64,000 nucleotides of DNA from Hydractinia symbiolongicarpus (lineage: Eukaryota; Cnidaria; Hydrozoa; Anthoathecata; Hydractiniidae): NCBI RefSeq assembly GCF_029227915.1, contig NC_079887.1, positions 15,435,650 through 15,499,649 of the forward strand. The letters run 5' to 3'. A program made the position numbers and the translations under genes. Numbering within the stretch: position 1 is the first letter of the stretch; the number at the start of each line of letters is the position of its first letter. This document shows, in pieces, positions 11,801 to 21,846 of the stretch. Under the pieces are notes generated by a model. That model had not been told where the DNA came from. It ran no database searches and worked only from the letters and a program-made list of their open reading frames with translations.

Positions 11801-14800
11801 AGATTATAAAAAAAATGTTCTCCCTAAAACATTTAGTTATCTAAGCATGAGATTTTCACTTGATATTGTGTATATTTTGTATTAGATGTAGGTAGAAAAT
11901 TTAATATTGATTCAATTATATAGTCTTTTGAAACATTTATTTTTTAAAGCTGCATTTTTTTAACGCAATGCAGTAATACCATATTTACTCTATTTTTCCA
12001 AGTCACAGACAGACAGAAGCTTATTAGAGAGTATGGAATTGTTTTTTTAAGACCATGGAAATTGGGTAAAAAAAAATCACAAAATTATGAAAATTAATTT
12101 AGGATAAATTGTTTCACACAGTTTTACAATTTTAATTTAAAATTGAAAATCTAATTTGCATACATTCCAAATTGTTGAAAAATGATGTTTACATTATCAC
12201 AGAAGTACTGGGAAAAATCTATATAAATTACAAAAATCCTGCATGTGTGATTTTATTGATGGGGCAGGATTATTTTTTTAACTCATGCCACACAGGCAGG
12301 TTTACCAGAGAGTTTGAAATGGTAGAGATGTGGGAATAATAGCGTATTTAAATAATAGATTATTTAAATAATACAGTATATATTAAATGAAAAATTAAAG
12401 GCTAGATGTACAGTATGATTTGCAGATACGACAAATCGTGTTATGTAAACAAGACACGGGACAAAAAAATTGATTAAGTATACAACAAGATATGCAAACT
12501 TTTAGCTAATCAACACTCTAAATTGCAACAAATGAGAAACAGAAAGAAAAACCTTTTTAACTCTGTTTATTGTACACCACCTATAGACAAACAACAATAA
12601 TTGTTTAAAAAGGTTTAAAAAAAGACACTTTTTAAAATACAGACCCAAATGCAAAAAAAGAAAAAGAAGTTAACTCTTTAAATTTTATATTACAATTGTC
12701 CATTACATTTACAGAGCAGTGTATATTGGTTTATTTTTTTCTGTGTTTTTGCTTTTTGTGTAACAAAAAATCCCAATGTTCATCTGCTGGCATATTCAAA
12801 AATGTTTAAAAGAAAATCTTTTTAACTAATAAAGTTAGCTATCTGTGTAAAAAAATATTGAAAAACACCAGATATAGTAATCAAGTCATATGTTCTCACT
12901 ATTTTTATTTCACTTCAAAAAATATAATAACTTTACTAAGGATTATGCTTAACGTAAAACGACTATAGTCCAACAACTATTTCATCAAGAGGAATAAATA
13001 ATTCTAAAGAGTTTTGACACAATCAACCCGATTTCCCAATGCTTTTGGATTTATAACATTTTGTCAGACGTGTTGGAAAACCAGAACTTTTCTTGGCTAT
13101 CCGAAACCAGAACGTTAAAATGCAATTTAAAAGCAGAGTAATTAGACAGTAGTTTTTTGGATAAATCTCAAAGTTATAATGACGTCACAGAAAAGTTTTG
13201 GCATAAGCAAAAATTAATTAGTACCATTTTGTTCCTTTAATAAAATATAATTGTGCCAGTTTCGATTTCATTTAAGAATGCCTAAGGGGGAAGGGGGTCA
13301 CAAGGGATCACCCTTTGACTTGATTAATGGCTAAAAATGTGTTTAGGGCACGTACAAAAAACAGTTCAAAAGCATTTAAATTCGTTTCAGACTTGGTTCT
13401 AAAGAGTTATTGAATAGAGTCTGTATAACTTAAATTCTGTACTTAGATTAAATTAAAAAAAGAATCAGTTTTTTTTTTCTTTTTTACTGTTTACATTTTC
13501 TTCCACAGACTGGACGACAAGATGTCAACTTGCCCAAGGTTAGTGCTCACAAAGAATATATTCTCGACCTGCAATGGAATCCTTTTAATGATAACATGAT
13601 TGCTACGTGCAGCGAAGATGGTAGTATCAAGATCTGGGAGATACCCGATATAGGAGTTTTGTTAAATATGGACGATAGCAAGGCCTTACTGTCTCTTGAT
13701 TACCACGAACGTCGCTGTATCCAAATAGAATGGCATCCGATTGCCTCAAACGTATTGTTGAGCGTGTCACAAGAACCCAAAGTTTGTGTATGGAATTTAG
13801 ACGAAGGTGTAGCTGAAGTCGAGATAGAATGCCACCCTGACATTATCTGGAATGCAGCCTGGAGTGGGAAAGGTGACAAGATTGTGACGTCATGCAAGGA
13901 TAAGAAACTAAGGATATTTGATGCAAGGTCTGGAGATCTACTTGTGGTATGCTTTTGCATTCTTTTTGTAGACTAAATGTATTATCTGACAAATTGCTTG
14001 CTAAGAAAGATTTTTTAGAAAGATTGCTTTTTAAACCAAAAAACACAAAAAAAAAACAAAAAAAAATTAAGACCATACCTTGCTTCTTATAAAAAACAAG
14101 GATTTTTCTTCTATCCCCATTTTGGTAGTTCAGTTATGTGTGGTAGTTCAGTTTTGTGTTTCGCATGTTCTGTACTTCAAGCATGCAATATTTTGTTTGT
14201 CAAGGTCCTACTATTCTATCAAAAATCTTTGCATTGCAGGAGGGTCCTGGTCACGAAGGTTCAAAAGCTCAACGTGTGCTATTTACCTTCGATGACAAAT
14301 TTCTCTTCACAACTGGATTTTCTCGCATGAGTGAAAGACAGTATGCATGTTGGGATGCGGTATGTTTCATTACTTTGTGTTTTTGAATTAATGAATTATT
14401 TTTGCAAGGTTAAAGAAAAAGCATCTCGTTTGCGAAGATAAATTTTCGCGAAACAGTTATATTGAGATATTTCGCGCAGGTCTTTTTTCGCGAATAAGTC
14501 ATTTAACGTTTGTTTGCGAAGAAAAAAAATTCACAAATTTTTTCGCCTGTTTATTAAGATAGATAGCCTAATAAATATTATCTTGCTTATATCACAGAGA
14601 ATGATCATTATTTTTATCAGCTAGAAAAGCAAGAACAATTTTTTAAAAAATATTCCCAACAATTAATATTAGCAAGTGAGTTTTCTACTAGTAATTTAGC
14701 TGACAACTTTTTCGCAAATTGGTCATTCCGGAAATTTTCGCACAAACAATTTTGGCTAACCTGCTTAAAATTTGCCTTTAATGTTGGTATGCGTGTTTTC

Positions 14801-15972
14801 AAAAATTTAATTGATTGTATTTCCCTCTTAGTCTGATTTGAAGCAGAAGATGCTGGAAGAACTTGACACAGCCAACGGATGTTTAATTCCCTACTACGAT
14901 CCTGATATTCAAATTATGTATATTGCTGCTAAGGGAGACAGTGTCATCAGATATTACGAACTTGTCGATACTGAGCCCTATTGTCACTACATCAACACTT
15001 ACCAGTCTAGTGCACCTCAGCGTGGTCTAGCCCGAATCCCAAAGCGAAGTGTCAACGTCAATGCTTGTGAAGTTGCGAAGTTTTATAAACTGTATGGGAC
15101 TAAAACAGGATACATAGAACCAGTCTCGTTTGCAGTCCCTAGAAAGGTAACGAGTTTATATTGAAACTAAAAAATAATGTGCCGGAGGTTGCTAAAACAA
15201 CTCAAAACAATAAAATATGAATTTTTTTACGTTCTCAAATGATTTAGAGCGAGTTGTATCAAGACGATATCTATCCCGATTGCGTCAGTATCGAATCGGC
15301 GATCGAGGCCTCTGAATGGTTTGAGGGAAAGAATGTGGAACCCAACCGTATCGACATGAGAACTCTTTTTGTTGGAAAAACAAAAGCCAAAGCAAGTGGT
15401 GGTGGATTAAAGAAAGGTGGTTTGAAGGGCTTAAAAGCTAAAAAAGAGGCGAAGGAAACCGCTAAATCTACTGCTTCTAGTGCACCGAAACCGAAGGAAG
15501 AAAAGAAGGAAGAGCCGAAAAAGGAAACAAAAGAACCATCGCCTACTCCTCAGGTATTCCGTTTTCGTTATTACTTTACTGCTGTTTTTTTATAATACAC
15601 TAACTTGTTTTTTTTCGAAATTCCAAGCTTCGTCATATGAGGAAGTTTTCTGTTCATGTTTGTTTTTATCTTCTTCTTTCTTTGCCTTGGCAGCGTACTT
15701 CTGCACCGCCTCAAAAAGTTACCGCCCCCACCGCAGCTGCACCAGGCGTTGACCCAACAGTTGTAAAGGAACTTCAAAGCGAAATAAAATCATTAAAAGA
15801 CAACGAAAAAAAAATGAAGGCTGACTTGAAAGCGCTGTCTGATAAAGTGAAGGATTACGATAAACTTGCCGGTGACATCAAACTACTATGCGATGCCGTT
15901 AAAAAGAACGACGAAAGAATCGCCGCCCTAGAAAACCTTGTGCAGGAAGAATCCGAAGAAGAAGGAGAGTAA
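5882..15972 (+). CDS. coro: Coronin (WD40 actin-binding protein), six coding exons
   Basis: Coding exons: 5882-6073, 13509-13946, 14240-14359, 14832-15146, 15248-15553, 15694-15972. All are phase 0 with GT-AG introns, totalling 549 aa. Exon 1 encodes the coronin signature SKFRHVFG plus CYENFRVT. Exon 2 carries WD40 blades (IATCSEDGSIKIWEIP, VLLSVSQEPKVCVWNLD, IVTSCKDKKLRIFDARSG). Exons 3-5 carry the coronin-specific extension (TTGFSRMSERQ, YYDPDIQIMYIAAKGDSVIRY, LYQDDIYPD, ASEWFEGKN). Residues about 410-460 are a Lys/Glu/Ala-rich linker. Residues about 478-541 form a C-terminal heptad coiled coil, expected to oligomerise the protein. Coronins bind F-actin and Arp2/3 and control actin turnover in the cortical cytoplasm. 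At 549 aa it is somewhat longer than the usual 450-490 aa of short coronins, mostly through the linker. The first intron is 7.4 kb. It is a class I/II-like short coronin; the exact vertebrate orthologue is not assigned. Confidence 0.96.
6353..6817. mobile_element. MITE with 26-bp TIRs and a 10-bp target duplication
   Basis: The left end (6354 onward) reads GAGGGTGCCGATAAGCCGCA; the complement of the right end (from 6816 inward) reads GAGGGTGGCGATAAGCTGCA. They match at 22 of about 26 positions. TTTGTACTTA flanks both sides, at 6343-6352 and 6818-6827, an intact direct duplication. A 9-10 bp duplication with G-starting TIRs suggests a MULE-type element; a hAT origin (8 bp) is the alternative. 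The interior is non-coding, rich in GGGCG/CGCCC runs. Confidence 0.8.
8737..8801. repeat. Perfect 19-bp hairpin followed by a third copy of the arm
   Basis: ATTCGCTGGTATGTTGTCC (8737-8755) is exactly complementary to 8762-8780, with a 6-nt loop TGCTTG. The arm is repeated directly at 8781-8795 and the TGCTTG loop sequence follows at 8796-8801. It lies inside coronin intron 1; no coding role is visible. Confidence 0.85.
10252..10573 (-). mobile_element. tRNA-derived SINE (copy A)
   Basis: On the minus strand it begins GGCGCTGTAGATTAGTGG (A-box-like), has GGTTCAATTCC (B box, plus coordinates 10513-10523), a non-tRNA body of about 220 bp and a (TATC)n tail at 10252-10265. The body includes AACCCAAGCCATGTGAGG, shared with the SINE at 58099. 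The A/B-box spacing fits an RNA polymerase III promoter. It lies antisense in coronin intron 1. Confidence 0.82.
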
Positions 15973-16446
15973 GGGGAAGGATGACATTCCCACTAGATAA
16001 AATTTACCAACATTTAAGAATTCAGACCCGAGAGATTTAATTTAAACAATTTGACTTTTGTTATTTCAAATCCTTTTTTTTAATTCGGTTAGATTTTTAT
16101 GGTGACCACTTACCTGGAAATTCCTACAATTTTAACAAAAATTTAAAGTTTGTGCCGGAAAGTAATCGTCTTAAATTTCTAGAAAGTTAGAATATCTAAT
16201 CGTTTCGTCTTAAAACCGTCCAAACAATCTTTTTCTAAATATGTTCCCGGAATGTTCCTGGAATTTGGGTTTCCAATTTCCATGGACACGATGATTCTAC
16301 AGCTGGCTATTTTTTTGGTATTTAAATGTGTTCGTATCAGACTATATCAAACTTGTCTCATCAAAGAGTTTTGTTTGAGCGAACTTTTTGATTTTTTTAA
16401 TGCATTTTTGAAAGGGATTGATTATTTGTTGCGTAAAAGTTAGAAT

Positions 16447-16452
16447 AATAAA
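16447..16452 (+). terminator. coro: Candidate coronin poly(A) signal AATAAA
   Basis: This canonical AATAAA lies about 475 bp after the coronin stop codon. It is a candidate only, since other AT-rich hexamers lie nearby. Confidence 0.4.
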
Positions 16453-16747
16453 TTTTCATGTAGCTTTGACCTTCACAACAGACATGCTGGAATATTTCAA
16501 CATGTCGTTAAGTGAAATATTTGCACTAGGGATTATAATTCTTTTTCTACGCCAAATAGACAGCAAAAAAAAATGTCGGGGCAATTTTATCAGTTAAAAA
16601 TTAAAACTACATTTTTTATATTATACATTTGACATAATTCTGATAACTTTTGTTTGGTTAGCAATGGTTTTGTTCGTGTAAATTTTTAAGTTTTTTTTTT
16701 TATAGAAAAATCATAGTGATAAAAACTTTATAAATTGTTGTGGACCT

Positions 16748-16831
16748 GTCAAACGGAAAAAATGTATTTGTTAAGCCTAGTAAAGACGCGTCAAACAGAT
16801 AAAACGTATTAGTTGGGCGTCGTAGAGACAC
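16748..16831. repeat. 42-bp tandem duplication, two copies
   Basis: The unit beginning GTCAAACGGAAAAAATGTAT at 16748 repeats at 16790 as GTCAAACAGATAAAACGTAT, with about 80% identity over 42 bases. A third start, GTCAAT, follows at 16832. Confidence 0.75.
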
Positions 16832-17493
16832 GTCAATCTACTACAGCTATAGAAGGCTTTTTGGGATGTATTTTATTAGTCAAAAAGATGGGGAAATTAA
16901 TTTTCAGGTTAAACGTGTAAACAACAAAACATTCTTCTCAGCGTTAGTTTTAAATTTTTTAACGTTATTAAATCTTTTAACGTTATTAAATCCTTGCTCA
17001 TTTGCCAATGTTGCTTTTCTGCCAAGTTTTGGCGCTTGCTTTTTCGCGATATAATGTTTTTTTCGCGTATTTAATCAGGAATTAGAGAAATTTATTTGAA
17101 TTATGGTGAATGTATCAGTTATTATTTCAGACCATTTACTATGCCTCTCAAGCCATCTTCGAAATGGGCACTTGTCGGGTTGATCAAAAACGTTACAGGT
17201 CGTAGTGGGATCGAGGTTGTCTTATTGTCTTTCCCGAGCAAATCCTTTTAGTCCCTTGGTCATGTCAAAAAACGCGTCGTTTTGTTTAACCGATTTCTCT
17301 TGGGAGAAACATTCTTCCTTTATCCTAGAACCAGGAAATTAATTTCGACGAGTATTTTTAAACCTACATTTATCGTAGTCAGGAGGAGTGCTAAGACGCA
17401 TATCTTTTCGAAGTCAATTATAACATCGGAATAAAAATGAGTCCAGAGAGAAAAGCGGTTTGCTGAATTGACCACGTATTCTTTATTTCTATT

Positions 17494-17687
17494 TCTCTTT
17501 AATAATAGCCGTCGTCTGTCTGTGTGTCTGCAAAAGCGGCGTCCCGTAACGGAAACACGAAATTTTTAAAATGCGCACGAGTATCAAATGCGATATATTT
17601 TTATCCACTTTGTTGCGACGGGTAAATTTAAAGAACGAGCGAACACGATGGGCGACCCCGTGGATTTTTCCACGGGTTAACGACTAG
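17494..17687 (+). mobile_element. Helitron-like non-autonomous element, copy 1
   Basis: It begins TCTCTTTAATAATAGCCGTC, carries a GTCTGTCTGTG tract, and ends with an 8-bp stem hairpin (CCCGTGGA/TCCACGGG), then TTAACGA and CTAG. A 5' TC, a subterminal 3' hairpin and a CTRR end are the Helitron hallmarks. No protein is encoded in its 194 bp. Confidence 0.72.
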
Positions 17688-17881
17688 TCTCATTAACAAT
17701 AGCCGTCGTCTGTCTGTGTGTCCGCAAAAACGGCGTCCCGTAACGCAAACACGAATATTTTAAAATGCGCACGAGTATCAAATGCGATATATTTTTATCC
17801 ACTTTGTTGCGACGGGTAAATTTAAAGGACGAGCGAATGCGATGGGCGACCCCGTGGATTTTTCCACGGGTTAACGACTAG
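17688..17881 (+). mobile_element. Helitron-like non-autonomous element, copy 2
   Basis: It abuts copy 1 with no intervening base: CTAG of copy 1 is followed directly by TCTCATTAACAATAGCCGTC. Same length (194 bp), hairpin and CTAG end (17878-17881); nearly identical to copy 1 after the first 15 bases. Confidence 0.72.
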
Positions 17882-18057
17882 TCTCTATAATAATAGCCGT
17901 ATTCCGTCTGTCTGTCTCTGCGCGGACCCCCCGCTGAGGTAGAAAATGATGTTACGGAAACACGAATATCAAATGCGATATATTTTTATCCGCTTTGTTG
18001 CGACGGGTTAATATAAAGGACGGCCGATCCCGTGGATTTTCCACGGGCAACGACTAG
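17882..18057 (+). mobile_element. Helitron-like non-autonomous element, copy 3
   Basis: It starts TCTCTATAATAATAGCCGTA directly after the CTAG of copy 2, with CCGTCTGTCTGTC near the 5' end, and ends in the CCCGTGGA/TCCACGGG hairpin and CTAG at 18054-18057. The 176-bp unit is more diverged internally than copies 1 and 2. Confidence 0.72.
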
Positions 18058-18199
18058 TCTATGTTATAATACCCGTATATACGTCTGTCTGTCTGTCTGT
18101 CACACAAAATGGTAGCTTAGCTGCGCAATAGCGAGAAGCACACAATGCGGTATAAAAAGGACGGGCGAACCCGTGGATTTTCCACGGGCTAACGACTAC
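18058..18199 (+). mobile_element. Helitron-like non-autonomous element, copy 4 (short, mutated end)
   Basis: It starts TCTATGTTATAATACCCGTA directly after copy 3 and contains (GTCT)n. The hairpin is present, but the terminal tetranucleotide reads CTAC (18196-18199) rather than CTAG. Its 142-bp body matches copy 5 at 18905, not copies 1-3, so two subfamilies sit side by side. Confidence 0.68.
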
Positions 18200-18904
18200 T
18201 TTTATAAGAAACAAAAATATAAGAATCAAGAATACACTCAATTAAAGTGCCGTGTTTTTCCTGCGCGCACAGAAATGGAGGTAACTTCCGCTTAGTTTGT
18301 TTACATTTTTACCTCCATTTCTGTACGCGCATCGGGCATTACGTAATCCCTTAAATGCGTGCGCAAGAAAATATCGGGACTTTGATTCCATGGTATAACG
18401 CGGGGTCTGCTGGTTACTTTTACCATTGTTTTAGAAATCGGGCAGTGTGGTCACGTGCGCGTTGTGGATTTGCAACTTCGTTACCCGAGTTACACTGATT
18501 ATCTGATTATTTGTTGACCAAGATCCAGCTTTGCATTGCATACTGTTTTCGAAAACGCGTGGTGGTGTATAGGTTGTTTCAGACAGTGCCCCAAAGCAAC
18601 TGAGTAGCTTTATCTGCACATGGTAGGTAGCCATATAGTTATTTCTTGATAGTCAAGTGATATGTGAAGCTTAGCAAATTTTTATTTGTTTTAAAGTCAG
18701 AACAGATGAAATAGATCAGATAAATCTTGCGCTCAAAAAAGATGCGGGCGTTCTAGGTGAAGACAGGTGAAGTGAGGTCCTTTCAAGTCTGTTCCTTCAA
18801 AGTTATCGTTACGACTTTATGCAAATATGTGTCAATCAGAAGTTATTCATCTAGCTACACTTGATAATAGTTTAAAGCCTCAACAATGTTTCTGTAGAAA
18901 TAAA

Positions 18905-19053
18905 TCTATATTATAATGCCCGTAGCTATACGTCTGTCTGTCCTGTCTGTCTGTCACGCAAAATGGTAGCTTAGCTGCGCAATAGCGAGAAGCATGCAAT
19001 GCGGTATAAAAAGGACGGGTGAACCCGTGGATTTTCCACGGGCTAACGACTAG
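18905..19053 (+). mobile_element. Helitron-like non-autonomous element, copy 5 (solo)
   Basis: TCTATATTATAATGCCCGTA at the 5' end is preceded by A; CTAG (19050-19053) is followed by T. This is the A|T insertion context expected for Helitrons. It shares the (GTCT)n tract, the GCGGTATAAAAAGGACGGG segment and the terminal hairpin with copy 4. Confidence 0.75.
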
Positions 19054-19583
19054 TGGGCTAAAAAAGACCTTTCTTCAACAAGCTCTGCATGCTGCCAAAA
19101 AATGTAAACATTCAAAAAGGTCTATTCCGCGATTCGGTTCAGCTTTCTTGCCGTAGTGATGATTGACATATTGCTTAATTGATGAATCACATTTGTGCTA
19201 CATCCTCCATTTTTAAAATTTTGCAGGGTGAAAACAAACCTAGTTCGTTAGGGGAAAAATGCAAAAAAATGTAGAAATGGAAGAATAATTAGCTAACGAA
19301 AGATAACCACAATAAAAATCTGTCTGGAAATGATGCTTAGCTATCTAGATTTTGCTCTATAAAATTATCTTTGCTCAAACTTCCTAACATTGTTCTTAAA
19401 ACTCCAAAATGTGTCTAGCTCTGCACTCTCTTCACCTAAAATACGGAAACTTTACACCTCCAAAAAAATTGTTATGACGTCAAACCGAATCGCCGAATAT
19501 AACCTGCGGAATCAAAAACACTTGTCAATCAAAAGGTAAACCACAAAAACTCTGCTTATGTGGGTATTCCTGCACGTTTTCTA

Positions 19584-20179
19584 GCGTACAATGGTACAAT
19601 TTCGCCACTTTTTACAAAAAAAAATAGTATATATCTTATATCTTTGCGCTTTGCCACCCTGTTGTGGCTTATTTCAGATATTAAACATAGCCAGACACCG
19701 ACAATTAAAAAGAAAATTAAATTGTAACTGGCCGCGTATCACAAATGGCCTGGAAAAATGGAACACAGAGTGGTACAATTTCGCTAGCATGGGTACAATT
19801 TTGCCAGCTAGGTTTTTAATTGTGAAAAAGAAACAAGATATTCTGGGTAATCTATGTAACTCAGCGTAATACTATTCTCTTAATCCCTTGTGACGTGCCT
19901 AGGTAAAAAAAAATGGGTTTACAAATTATTATATCTATCAAAATAAAGTCTGGCGAAGTTGTACCACAGTCGCCAGGAAAAAAGGATCAGCGAATCCCGA
20001 GTCTGGGAAAGATATGGTTTAGTCGTCCACAGAAGTTTGCTTTGCTTATCCAAACCTTGTGTTTTATTAAAGATGAATCCATAGAAGAGCCATAAATCAA
20101 TAAAAGTGAGTGTGGCATGAACAGAATTTATTTCTTCCTGGCGAAATTGTACCTATGGCGAAATAGTACCTTTGTATGC
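19584..20179. mobile_element. Tc1/mariner-like MITE with TA duplication
   Basis: The left TIR GCGTACAATGGTACAATTTC and the complement of the right TIR GCATACAAAGGTACTATTTC match over 24 bp (to CGCCA) with three mismatches. TA flanks both ends (19582-19583 and 20180-20181). GGTACAATTTCGC motifs recur inside the element. No transposase frame is present in the 596 bp. Confidence 0.78.
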
Positions 20180-21070
20180 TACACCTTTGCAATCTTTAGT
20201 ACTAAAACTTTTTTCATTGCCTGCTACAACTAATTTCCAGTACCTGCTATAAATATTAAAACACAAAACAAGGGGTCAACAACCACTTGGTTATGAAAAA
20301 ACTGCTTTGTATATACAAAATCCTAGGCCAAGGCTATGTCAGCAAAATTATCATATGGGAGTAAACAAATCAAAATAAGTATAAAAGAATATTGTTCTGG
20401 TAATTAGTGCAATACTTTGAGTTGATTTTTGATGATAATTTGTAGATTTTAGATGATAATTTATAGTTTTTATGAATTTAAAAGTAGTTGCACCTAAGAA
20501 TCAGAAATGTGGAATCATTGTAGAACATAAATAGAAAATTTGAACGCTGTTGTCCAAACTGTTCTTAAGATATCTGAAAAACAAAGAAATTATAAGGGTG
20601 TGATTACATGGAGAATTTTTCAGATAAAAAAAACCTAGTGACCCTTTAAGATCCCATCCCTTTGTGTTTGCTCAAGTTTACTTTCACCATCCCCTGCTTG
20701 TTTCTATTATGTACAAGGTTTACCCCCTGCCAAAAATCTATGAAGCGTTTTAATTTTAAAACATTCTAATCAAGATTTTTAACAAAAAATGATACTTTTG
20801 ATAGCAATGCTTCAAGATGATTATCCAAAATGACTATGCCACCCTATGAAAGGACAAAAAACAACACACAACAGCTTTGAACTCAATGCCAGTTTTTTAA
20901 AATTTTAATTCTTTTAAAACTAAAGTTTTTCTCAACAAATACCTTAAGCGACTCCAATTTAATTGTTGTTCTATGGGCGAAGTCGATAGTAGCTTACGGT
21001 TGGTCAGTCGTCGAAATAAAAATAATTTTATGGAGAATGTATGGTCGGAACAACAACAACAAAATAACAA

Positions 21071-21710
21071 TGGAGGAGGGTGTTATGACAACTGTTTTTC
21101 CTCATGTGTTTTTGCATAACGCACGCTGTTTATATTTTTTAGTTGCAAAGAAAATATAATAATAATTTGTCTCACTAAAAAATATGTAACTAGTTTTCAA
21201 GGTGGGAAGATAAAAATACTTGCATTCTCAAAAACTTGTTTTTAAAAGTTATGCAGGAAGAATTTTTCTTGTGTTGTTTTGAAAGTTATGCAGCAAGAAT
21301 TATTCTTCTGCTGCTTTGAAAGTTGTACAGAATATACTTGTATTGTTTTGAAAGTCTTACAGCAGGTTATACTTGAGCTGTTTCGAAACAGCAAGTTATT
21401 CTTCTCCTACTTAAAATAGTAAAACAAACAATTTTAGTGTTCTTTTAATGTTTTTTGCGCAGTGTTATAGGAAAATTTAAATTTAAGTGCAATTTCTTTT
21501 TCGGACTATGGTTGTTTAGTTGAGAATATTTAAAGTCTTTCACTGCGGTGAAATCATTTTTTTAAAATTCATAACGGAGGAGGGTGTTACGACAAGCGTA
21601 TTCTATCTTGTTTTATTTATTTTTCCTAAATGGTATCGACTGTATTACAGTTTAGCTAGCGTAATTTTGAACATATATAATAATCATAACGAAGGAGGGT
21701 GTTACGACAA
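21071..21710 (+). repeat. Three spaced copies of a 20-bp motif upstream of PEP mutase
   Basis: GGAGGAGGGTGTTAYGACAA occurs at 21072-21091, 21576-21595 and (one change) 21691-21710, all in the same orientation as the gene that starts at 21847. Copies 2 and 3 share a longer ATAACGRAGG prefix and lie 115 bp apart. Between copies 1 and 2 (21240-21410) are degenerate units around TTTTGAAAGTTATGCAGCAA. They could be promoter elements or simply a decayed tandem repeat. Confidence 0.7.
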
Positions 21711-21846
21711 TGAACTGTCTTGTTTTCGCTTGTATTATAACTATTTTAGCGAAAGTAATTAAATTAAATGCCTTATCTGTAAAAAATATTGTGCATATTT
21801 ATACTGATCAAAGATTTTTCTGACACCTTTTTTTAGTTTAGCAAAG

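Larger units (their letters stand above)
6074..13508 (+). other. Coronin intron 1 (7.4 kb) with mobile-element content
   Basis: The intron starts GTAAGT and ends ACAG, joining NTDK to TGRQDVNLP. It contains a 465-bp MITE (6353-6817), a perfect hairpin repeat (8737-8801) and a minus-strand tRNA-derived SINE (10252-10573). Between 6900 and 7060 there are AAAATTAATT(C/T)CTTTAGG-like scraps similar to the end of the element near 49400. The stretches 7200-8700, 8900-10250 and 10600-13500 are very AT-rich and I see no supported gene there. Confidence 0.8.
15973..21846. other. Intergenic region between coronin and PEP mutase
   Basis: No gene is supported over 5.9 kb. It holds the coronin 3' region, a 42-bp tandem duplication (16748-16831), four adjacent Helitron-like copies (17494-18199) and a fifth at 18905-19053, a Tc1/mariner-like MITE (19584-20179) and repeated motifs upstream of PEP mutase (21071-21710). 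Confidence 0.75.

Noticed and set aside
13700-14076. Minus-strand open frames opposite coronin exon 2
   Set aside because: Shadows of the coronin coding sequence with no independent support.
17494-18199. CRISPR-like or satellite array
   Set aside because: Units differ in length and subfamily and have TC/CTAG ends with hairpins; a solo copy exists at 18905, so mobile elements fit better.
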